Shown piece after piece: positions 12,953 through 18,825 of a stretch of 18,825 nucleotides of DNA (positions are counted from its first letter, which is position 1; every line of letters starts with the position of its first letter). The notes below the pieces were generated by a model that had not been told where the DNA came from, did not search any database, and saw only the letters and a program-made list of their open reading frames with translations. The translations under genes and the position numbers were made by a program. This DNA comes from Candidatus Diapherotrites archaeon CG08_land_8_20_14_0_20_34_12 (GTDB taxonomy: Archaea > Iainarchaeota > Iainarchaeia > Iainarchaeales > 0-14-0-20-34-12): the NCBI GenBank assembly GCA_002779065.1, contig PEXL01000023.1:1-18825 (forward strand), written 5' to 3'.

Positions 12953-15900
12953 ATGGTTGAACAGACACTTGCAGAACGAAATCCCCAATTGAACAAATTT
13001 CTTTCATTCTATGAACAGGAATGTAAGAAACAGATCGAACACTTGGTGCAAAAATATCCGGAAGAAAGGTCTTTAGCTGTTGATTTTAAAGAATTGGAGC
13101 GATTTGATTTTGAATTAGCAGATGAACTGCTTGAAAATCCCGATAATTTAATTAAAAGTGCAGAACAGGCAATTGAAAATATTGAAGTTCCTTCTTTGCA
13201 GGTAGAAAAATTTGCCCCGCATATTAGATTCTTCAATCTGCCAGATGACCGAAAAATATTATTAAGAAATTTAGGGTCTGCACATTTAAACAAATTAATT
13301 TGTGTTGAAGGTGTGATAAAACAAATTACTGATGTGCTGCCAAAATTGAAAAAAGCAGCCTGGCAATGCAGGCGCTGCGGAAATGTTTACAAGGTAGAAC
13401 AGGATTCTACAGAATTAAAAAAGCCAGCATTTTGTGATTGCAGGCATAAGGATTTTTCCTTGGTTGAAGAAGAAAGTGATTTTGTTGATTATCAAAAAAT
13501 AATTATTCAGGAATCCTTAGAAGCATTGAAAGGAAATGAACAGCCGACTGATATCCAAGTTTATATGTCTGATGATTTAGTTAACAAGGTTTCAGCCGGT
13601 GACAAAATAATAATTGTGGGAATTTTAAGATTAGGTCCATTGAATAAGGAAAAAGCGGCATTTACCCGATATTTACAAGTAAGGCATTTGGATAGGGTAG
13701 AAAGAGAATTTGAAGATATTGTGGTTAGTGAAGAGGAAGAAGAAGAAATAAAACAATTGGCAAAAGATCCCCAAGTTTTTAATAAATTGGTTAAAAGTTT
13801 AGCACCGGGAATTTATGGCCATGAAATGGTAAAGGAAGCAATTATTTTGCAATTATTTGGTGGAGTGAAAAAAGTAATGCCTAATGAGCAAAAGATTAGG
13901 GGGAATATCCATATTTTGCTTGTTGGTGAACCTGGTGTAGCAAAATCGCAAATGCTTCTTGCAGCAAATTCACTTTCGCCAAAAGGGATTTATATTGCAG
14001 GAAAAACATCATCCGGGGCAGGCATTTCAGCAACAGCAGTAAAAGATGAATTTGGTGAAGGAGGCTGGACAATTAAAGCCGGTGCATTAGTATTGGCATC
14101 AGGGGGAGTAGCGTTTATTGATGAGCTTGACAAAATGGATTCTGAAGATAGGGGCGCTATGCACGAATCACTTGAGCAGCAATCCTACCATAAGGATTTT
14201 GAGATAATGCTGGTCGATGGTTCAAAGCACAAGATAGGTAAATTGGTAGATTCCTTATTTGAAAATAATCTAGCAGGAGTGATTCAAGGTAAAGATTGTG
14301 AAATTTTAGAAGTAGATAATTTGCAAGTGATTACCACTGATTTTAATAATCTAAATCCAATTAATGTTAGCGGGGTTAGCAGGCATAAGGCTCCAGATCA
14401 TTTTGTAAAAGTAACTTATTCAACTGGCAGAAGCATAGTTGTTACACCAGATCACCCAATTTTTGTTTTTGAAAACAATAACTTTGTTGAGAAAAGTGCA
14501 CATTTATTGAAAAAAGGGATGTTTTGCCCAGCAGCCAAAAAGATTGAGATTATTACAAAAAATCAATCACTATTAACAGAGGTTTCAGTTAATGGGAGAA
14601 AGGAATTGTTTTTGCCAGAACAAATGAACCCAAATCTAGGGGCATTTTTAGGGTATGTAGCTAGTGAAGGGCATAGCTATTTTGATGAATCAAATTCATA
14701 TGCCGAGATAGGTGTCAGTAATACAGACCCAATTATCATAAATCACATGACTGAGGTTTTTAAGGATAGTTTCAAATCATACCTGAATATAAATTCAATA
14801 AAAGCAAGCAATAGGGCAAAGGCAACAAAAGATATTACTACTGTAAGATGCTGTTCTTTGCCGCTTTATAATTATTTCAAGAATAATTTTAATGAGTTGG
14901 TTGCAAAATCACCTTTTAAGAGAATCCCAGCCAAAGTACTTTCTACGAGCCCAGAAATTCAGGCAGAATTCCTTAAAGCAGCATTCAGTGGTGATGGTTT
15001 TATAGATAGTGAGCGATTTGGTTTTTCTACAGCATCTTTGTCTATGGCTGAAGATTATGCTGATCTACTATTGCAATTTGGCATAATCTCAAGAATTCAA
15101 AAAGAAGAAAGAAAGGGACACACATATTATAAAATTGTTATTAGTGGCACAAATTCTATGAAGAAATTCCTTCAATTTGTTCTAGAAACAGATAAACGAT
15201 TGGGAAGGCTTAATTATTTTATCAAACGGAGTTCAGCCAAATTAAATGAAGAGGATTTTATTCCAAATTGCCTTCTGCATGAGCTTAATGCTTTGTTGAA
15301 ATCATTAAAACTAAGTGATGGTTCTTTTGTCTTGGCAATCAACAAAAATTATTCTGCAGAGAGGAAAAAAGTTATTAAACATTTAGATAAGATTTATGCT
15401 AAAATCAAATTATTAAAAAGTTTGGATTGTGAATCCCCCAGAAAAATCCGTAAATTATTTAATCTTACTTTAGAAGAAGTTGCCAATTCTTTGGATTTAA
15501 GCAAAAGTATGGTAACTTATATTGAAAGAAATCCGAGAACTAAACAAGCTGGCAGATTATTATTAAATGTTAAAAAATTAGCTTCAGACAAATTATCAGA
15601 TTTAGATGTCAGATGCTCAAAAATTAAGTCGGTTGTAGATTCCGATCTGCGATTTGTCACTGTTGCAAAAACAGAAATAATCCCTAATATTGATTCAGAG
15701 TGGGTTTATGATGTTACAGTAGAGCCAACAAAGAATTTTATTTCAGCAGGACTTGTTTTGCACAATTCCATAAGCGTAGCAAAAGCAGGCATTACTACAA
15801 GATTTAAGACAGAAACAAGTGTTTTGGCAGCATCAAACCCAAAATATTCCAGGTTTGATCCTTATACCCCTTATTTGGAACAAATAGATTTACCCCCGAC

Positions 15901-16630
15901 CTTAATCTCAAGGTTTGATTTATTCTTCTTAATTAAAGATGTGCTCGATAGAAAGAAAGATTTAGAAATTGCCACACATATTCTGAAAACACACCAGGGC
16001 GGAGAGAAAATTCAACAACAAAAAAATCTTGGCAAAAAAATTTCCAAAGAGGAATGGAAAGAGATTGAAGAAAGAATTACCCCACCAATTCCAACAGAAT
16101 TAGTAAAAAAATATATTTCCTATGGGAGACAGAAGATGTTCCCAGTTCTTTCAAAACAAGCAATAGCTTTAATTTCTGATTTTTATGTCGGATTGCGTGA
16201 AAAAGGCAAGCAGGATGGGAATTATGCCGCTACTCACAGGCAATTAGAAGGTTTAATCAGATTAAGTGAAGCATCAGCAAGAGTAAGGTTATCTGATACA
16301 GTAGATATTGAAGATGCTAATAGGGCAATACGCTTGTTTGAATATTGTTTGGAAGGAACAGTAAAAGATCCAGAAACAGGCAAGATTGATATTGATATTT
16401 TAACAAGTGGAAAATCACATTCCCAAACAGAATCAATAAAAAAGATTTTGAGAATTATAAAAGACAAATCAGCAGAACTTGATGAAGTTACTTTAGAAGA
16501 TGTGTTAAAGGAAGGAGAAGTGCAAGGCATTGATCGGGATAAGGCAAAGGATTACCTGGAAGATTTGCATAAAAAAGGGGATATCTATTACCCGAGGCAC
16601 AATATAATAAAACCAGCTTCAAAACAGTAA
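12953..16630 (+). CDS. mcm: Replicative MCM helicase interrupted by an intein
   Basis: 1225 residues as translated; removing the intein (411-938) leaves 697, normal for archaeal MCM. Seen in order: N-terminal helical domain, zinc-binding CRRC...CDC in the OB-fold region (about 139-162), Walker A GEPGVAKS (325-332), Walker B with D390-E391, the MHESLEQQ helix split by the intein, then SISVAKAGITTRFKT, sensor-1 N962 in AASNP, arginine-finger motif SRFD (986-989), and a winged-helix-like C-terminus. The protein forms the ring that unwinds DNA at archaeal forks. The ATG at 12953 has GGAGAT 4 nt upstream. All AAA+ motor residues are present, so the spliced protein should be active. It may carry a roughly 200-nt structured leader if transcription starts at the 12726 box. 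Confidence 0.97.
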   Translation: MVEQTLAERNPQLNKFLSFYEQECKKQIEHLVQKYPEERSLAVDFKELERFDFELADELLENPDNLIKSAEQAIENIEVPSLQVEKFAPHIRFFNLPDDRKILLRNLGSAHLNKLICVEGVIKQITDVLPKLKKAAWQCRRCGNVYKVEQDSTELKKPAFCDCRHKDFSLVEEESDFVDYQKIIIQESLEALKGNEQPTDIQVYMSDDLVNKVSAGDKIIIVGILRLGPLNKEKAAFTRYLQVRHLDRVEREFEDIVVSEEEEEEIKQLAKDPQVFNKLVKSLAPGIYGHEMVKEAIILQLFGGVKKVMPNEQKIRGNIHILLVGEPGVAKSQMLLAANSLSPKGIYIAGKTSSGAGISATAVKDEFGEGGWTIKAGALVLASGGVAFIDELDKMDSEDRGAMHESLEQQSYHKDFEIMLVDGSKHKIGKLVDSLFENNLAGVIQGKDCEILEVDNLQVITTDFNNLNPINVSGVSRHKAPDHFVKVTYSTGRSIVVTPDHPIFVFENNNFVEKSAHLLKKGMFCPAAKKIEIITKNQSLLTEVSVNGRKELFLPEQMNPNLGAFLGYVASEGHSYFDESNSYAEIGVSNTDPIIINHMTEVFKDSFKSYLNINSIKASNRAKATKDITTVRCCSLPLYNYFKNNFNELVAKSPFKRIPAKVLSTSPEIQAEFLKAAFSGDGFIDSERFGFSTASLSMAEDYADLLLQFGIISRIQKEERKGHTYYKIVISGTNSMKKFLQFVLETDKRLGRLNYFIKRSSAKLNEEDFIPNCLLHELNALLKSLKLSDGSFVLAINKNYSAERKKVIKHLDKIYAKIKLLKSLDCESPRKIRKLFNLTLEEVANSLDLSKSMVTYIERNPRTKQAGRLLLNVKKLASDKLSDLDVRCSKIKSVVDSDLRFVTVAKTEIIPNIDSEWVYDVTVEPTKNFISAGLVLHNSISVAKAGITTRFKTETSVLAASNPKYSRFDPYTPYLEQIDLPPTLISRFDLFFLIKDVLDRKKDLEIATHILKTHQGGEKIQQQKNLGKKISKEEWKEIEERITPPIPTELVKKYISYGRQKMFPVLSKQAIALISDFYVGLREKGKQDGNYAATHRQLEGLIRLSEASARVRLSDTVDIEDANRAIRLFEYCLEGTVKDPETGKIDIDILTSGKSHSQTESIKKILRIIKDKSAELDEVTLEDVLKEGEVQGIDRDKAKDYLEDLHKKGDIYYPRHNIIKPASKQ
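14183..15766 (+). other. Intein with LAGLIDADG endonuclease and HTH, in mcm
   Basis: Inserted between EQQ and SISVAKAGI of MCM, between Walker B and sensor 1. The 528-residue intein starts with Ser (411) and ends with His-Asn (937-938) before Ser+1 (939). Block B is T498-P-D-H501; block F is WVYDVTVEPTKNFISAGLVL. The splicing residues are all present. The central part holds two LAGLIDADG motifs, LGAFLGYVASEG (562-573, acid E572) and FLKAAFSGDG (673-682, acid D681), so the homing endonuclease may still cut. An XRE-like helix-turn-helix lies at about 830-865 (LFNLTLEEVANSLDLSKSMV), between the endonuclease and the C-terminal splicing half. Confidence 0.95.
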
Positions 16631-16639
16631 TCGCTTAAT

Positions 16640-16993
16640 TTAGGGCAGTTCAATTTGCACAGTCTTTGGAAAAATGTTTGCATCATTTACTTTTTTTGCA
16701 ATATTCTCAGAAAATTCTGAGGGTATGGAAGCAATGTTTCCTTGTGGTTCAATATAGATTTTGAATACAATATCATTCCCTTGGTATATTGGGCCCTCAA
16801 TTTTATTTAAATAATAAAAAGTATCCTGCTTAGCCAATTCCTTTAATGCTGCCTCCTTTACAATTGAAACAGCCACAACATTCTTTTCTGCAGAGAAAAA
16901 ACTTGTTACAATAGCAACCGAAGCAATAAGTACAAAGAGAGTAACTATAAGCAGTTCTAATGCTGTCTGCCCTCTGTTATTTTTTAACCACAT
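16640..16993 (-). CDS. Archaeal type IV pilin-like protein (class III signal peptide)
   Basis: 117 residues with a class III signal peptide: basic KNNRG, then Q-T-A-L-E-L-L followed by about 20 hydrophobic residues. Peptidases of the EppA/PibD group cut before the Gln, and the hydrophobic helix then packs in the pilus core or anchors the protein. After the helix comes a small beta-rich domain. The ATG at 16993 has TGTGAGA upstream; it overlaps the previous pilin gene by 17 bp, so the two are translationally coupled. Being last in the operon, its partner and processing enzyme are encoded just upstream. Whether it is a major or a minor pilin is not known. Confidence 0.85.
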   Translation of the reverse strand: MWLKNNRGQTALELLIVTLFVLIASVAIVTSFFSAEKNVVAVSIVKEAALKELAKQDTFYYLNKIEGPIYQGNDIVFKIYIEPQGNIASIPSEFSENIAKKVNDANIFPKTVQIELP

Positions 16994-17486
16994 TTATCTC
17001 ACATTGCGTTGTGCATATTTTTTCCAAGCCTAATTTAACAGCCAAACTTTTATTTCCGGTATTCTCAAATACTTTATTAGAACCGGTTTTGAAAGCCAAT
17101 CCTGCTTTATAATAAGGAATATTAAAATTGCATTCAGTTTTATTGCACTCAGCGTTTGTCCAATTTTTTGAGAAATTTTGCTTTAAATTATTTACAGTAA
17201 TTTTAATATTTACATCATCAACTGATAAATCAATTTTTGTTTCCCTCGGAATTAAGATTAAAATTTCCTTTTTTGCGCTTCCGCTTATTAAAGCTATTTC
17301 TTCAATTGAATTAGCAATCTTTTGTGCTTCAATCTTTGCTTGCGTAACCCTTTGGGTATCATCTAAGCTGCCCATACTATTGCTAATTCCAGGCATCACA
17401 ACAGCTTGCAGATATACTAATCCTATAAGTATTATGATCATAAATTCAATTGTTGTCTGCCCTCTTACGCGATTATTATATGCCAC
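16977..17486 (-). CDS. Archaeal type IV pilin-like protein (class III signal peptide)
   Basis: 169 residues; class III signal RVRG then Q-T-T-I-E-F-M and a hydrophobic helix of about 20 residues. The exterior domain has four Cys (C-x4-C within NAECNKTEC, and C-x3-C within ICTTQC) that could form disulfides, and several N-x-S/T sequons. The GTG start at 17486 is supported by GGTGAT 5 nt upstream, which lies inside the end of the prepilin peptidase gene; the overlap is 22 bp. This tight packing with the peptidase says they work together. Confidence 0.87.
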   Translation of the reverse strand: MAYNNRVRGQTTIEFMIIILIGLVYLQAVVMPGISNSMGSLDDTQRVTQAKIEAQKIANSIEEIALISGSAKKEILILIPRETKIDLSVDDVNIKITVNNLKQNFSKNWTNAECNKTECNFNIPYYKAGLAFKTGSNKVFENTGNKSLAVKLGLEKICTTQCEINVVKK

Positions 17487-18586
17487 AATAAATCACCAAT
17501 AATATTCAATATAATATAAGCAAGAAGCATTGCAGGCACCATTGGAGCACTTTCTTTTATTTCTATTTCCTTTATTTCTTCATTCCTTGCAATTTCTTTT
17601 AACTTTAAAATTTGCTCCTGTGTAAACCCACAAGCTTTATTCGAGCTTGCAAATAGGTCCTTTGCTTCTATCTTCTCTTTTAACCTATCCATCTGATTAT
17701 GTTTTATGTAATTTATAATACTTTTTATGTTCAAACTTTCCTCAAATCTTAAGCTATTATTTTCAATAAGCACATTGTTAGCAGGAATCATCCCTTCTTC
17801 AAGATTTTCTATTTTTACTTTCTTTTTGAGTACTTTTCTGCCAGAAGAAAGTAGGCTGAAAATTAATATAAATAAAAATATTGAAACAATTATGATCAAA
17901 GAATCTAAAATTAACTTTATTGAATAATTTGATCCGTAAAAGGCAAAGATAAAACATAAAATTGCAATTATTTTTGACAAAACTTTATTTTTTCTATCAA
18001 TCAAGCCAAATAAAAGGATTGAAAACAAAGCAATAAAATAATTTAATTTGAAAATTATAGTAAAATAGCTTAATCCAGAAAGGAATATCCCATAAAAAAC
18101 CAGATTTTTGCTTTTCTGCAATTCTTCTTTGAAAAATTCTGTTTTGTTTATTTTTGTAAATATTAAAAAAGCGCCATAAGGCAGCATTGAAAATATGCTA
18201 AGTATGAAAAAGTTGATTGGGAATATTGGTAGATTGATCGTATTAAATAGCACAAAACCTAAACCAAAATATTGTGCAATGTTTACATTGATCGGGTTTA
18301 ATGCGGCAATCCCAGTAAATAATTTTACATCCCCGCCAGCCCATAATCCCAATCTGTACAAAATAAGAGCAAAAATAAAACCATAAATTGCTGCAAATGC
18401 TGAATATCCAAAATAAATCCAATCATTCAGCAGTACTGATTCTATTGCTGCCAATATTATCCCGAAAACAATTAATCCATAACTCAAAAAATCAGGCACA
18501 ATCCTCTGTTTTAAATCAGTATAACTAGCATAAATAAGTGCTAAAAGAGAAATAAGAAAAGCAATTGCAGCAAAGTAAAAAATCAT
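17465..18586 (-). CDS. Prepilin peptidase, A24 (GxGD aspartyl, EppA/PibD-like)
   Basis: 373 residues. Catalytic aspartates D24 (in YTDLKQRIVPD) and D86 (in GGDVK, the GxGD-type motif) are present within membrane helices. The enzyme removes class III signal peptides of archaeal pilins; the three pilin-like genes around it are the obvious substrates. It is longer than minimal A24 enzymes. After eight or so helices there is a soluble segment at about 247-345 (includes IENLEEGMIPANNV) and then one last membrane helix, which resembles the extended archaeal EppA-like forms. No Shine-Dalgarno site; TATA-like AT-rich DNA lies 25-45 bp upstream. It is first of three tightly overlapping genes. Confidence 0.9.
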   Translation of the reverse strand: MIFYFAAIAFLISLLALIYASYTDLKQRIVPDFLSYGLIVFGIILAAIESVLLNDWIYFGYSAFAAIYGFIFALILYRLGLWAGGDVKLFTGIAALNPINVNIAQYFGLGFVLFNTINLPIFPINFFILSIFSMLPYGAFLIFTKINKTEFFKEELQKSKNLVFYGIFLSGLSYFTIIFKLNYFIALFSILLFGLIDRKNKVLSKIIAILCFIFAFYGSNYSIKLILDSLIIIVSIFLFILIFSLLSSGRKVLKKKVKIENLEEGMIPANNVLIENNSLRFEESLNIKSIINYIKHNQMDRLKEKIEAKDLFASSNKACGFTQEQILKLKEIARNEEIKEIEIKESAPMVPAMLLAYIILNIIGDLLWHIIIA

Positions 18587-18647
18587 GAAATAATAAGAGA
18601 CAAAATGTTTATCTATTTGTATTTTTTAAAAAAATTAGGAAAACCCT

Positions 18648-18818
18648 TCATTGAATCACACTGGCAATAGTGTTTTCTCTGAGTTCTGCCACCCTGGCTA
18701 CAGCTCCGTTTGCTATTTGTGTTAGCACACTAATAATTGCCACTACGGCAATTGAAAATGCTAACACAAATGCTACTGTCAGCAAATAATCAAACGAAAC
18801 CTGCGCTTTATTATCCAT
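18648..18818 (-). CDS. 56-residue mini-pilin (class III signal peptide)
   Basis: A short gene of 56 residues: MDNKAQVSFDYLL begins it, with A then Q-V-S-F-D fitting the class III cleavage motif, followed by a hydrophobic helix of about 17-20 residues and a short amphipathic tail ending in SVIQ. There is almost no exterior domain, so it would be a bare helix after processing, like small archaeal pilin subunits. It lies 61 bp upstream of the peptidase gene on the same strand. Its promoter lies outside the window, with only 7 bp visible before the ATG. The motif and placement make it a real gene despite its size. Confidence 0.8.
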   Translation of the reverse strand: MDNKAQVSFDYLLTVAFVLAFSIAVVAIISVLTQIANGAVARVAELRENTIASVIQ

Positions 18819-18825
18819 TATTGAT

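Noticed and set aside
12722..12992. Two short plus-strand frames ahead of mcm
   Set aside because: They overlap the non-coding repeat and the mcm start; compositions reflect the repeat stems.
1..18825. CRISPR array, rRNA genes or prophage
   Set aside because: No regularly spaced direct repeats, no rRNA-like conserved stretches and no capsid, terminase or integrase genes were seen.

Overview
The window looks like a piece of an archaeal chromosome, most likely from a small-genome DPANN lineage (Woesearchaeota/Pacearchaeota/Nanoarchaeota type). It is AT-rich and carries archaeal hallmark genes: ribosomal protein L15e, an Sm-like protein, an MCM helicase, class III (archaeal type IV) pilins with an EppA-like prepilin peptidase, DUF2226 and DUF4013 proteins. 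TATA boxes sit about 25 bp ahead of leaderless starts, and Shine-Dalgarno sites are of the GGTGA/GGAGG kind. The lineage call is inference from gene content and style; no rRNA gene is present.

Layout: the left edge (1-82) holds what looks like the right end of an IS200/IS605-type element with its TnpB guide-RNA hairpin; the transposon body lies outside the window. Then, on the minus strand, come a small unrecognised basic protein gene (135-485), tRNA-Val(GAC), a three-hairpin repeat and a tRNA 2-thiolation enzyme gene. rpl15e and an HExxH metallopeptidase gene are on the plus strand. From 2921 to 6237 the minus strand carries a long coiled-coil protein, tRNA-Ala(GGC), an Sm-like protein, a MinD ATPase and a DUF2226 protein. 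From 6310 to 9454 the plus strand carries a small orphan gene, a DUF4013 membrane protein, an M50 site-2 protease with CBS domains, tRNA-Ser(CGA) and a DedA-family protein. Next come methionyl-tRNA synthetase (minus), a LAGLIDADG/HTH protein with both catalytic acids replaced, a second copy of the repeat, and mcm with a 528-residue intein. The right end (16640-18818, minus) is a pilin operon: two overlapping pilins, a GxGD prepilin peptidase and a 56-residue mini-pilin.

Functional themes: translation (three tRNAs, L15e, thiolase, MetRS), replication (MCM), envelope and surface (pilins, peptidase, DedA, S2P, DUF4013) and spatial organisation (MinD with DUF2226).

Most interesting points: (i) MetRS carries a C-terminal B3/B4 domain of the PheRS-beta editing type instead of the common EMAPII/Trbp111-like domain; (ii) a 74-bp perfectly conserved, multi-hairpin repeat occurs twice in opposite orientation. 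Each copy lies behind a TATA box, one running directly into tRNA-Val and the other into the mcm leader, where a possible decayed tRNA-Val 5' part follows it. This could be a small RNA family or mobile leader.
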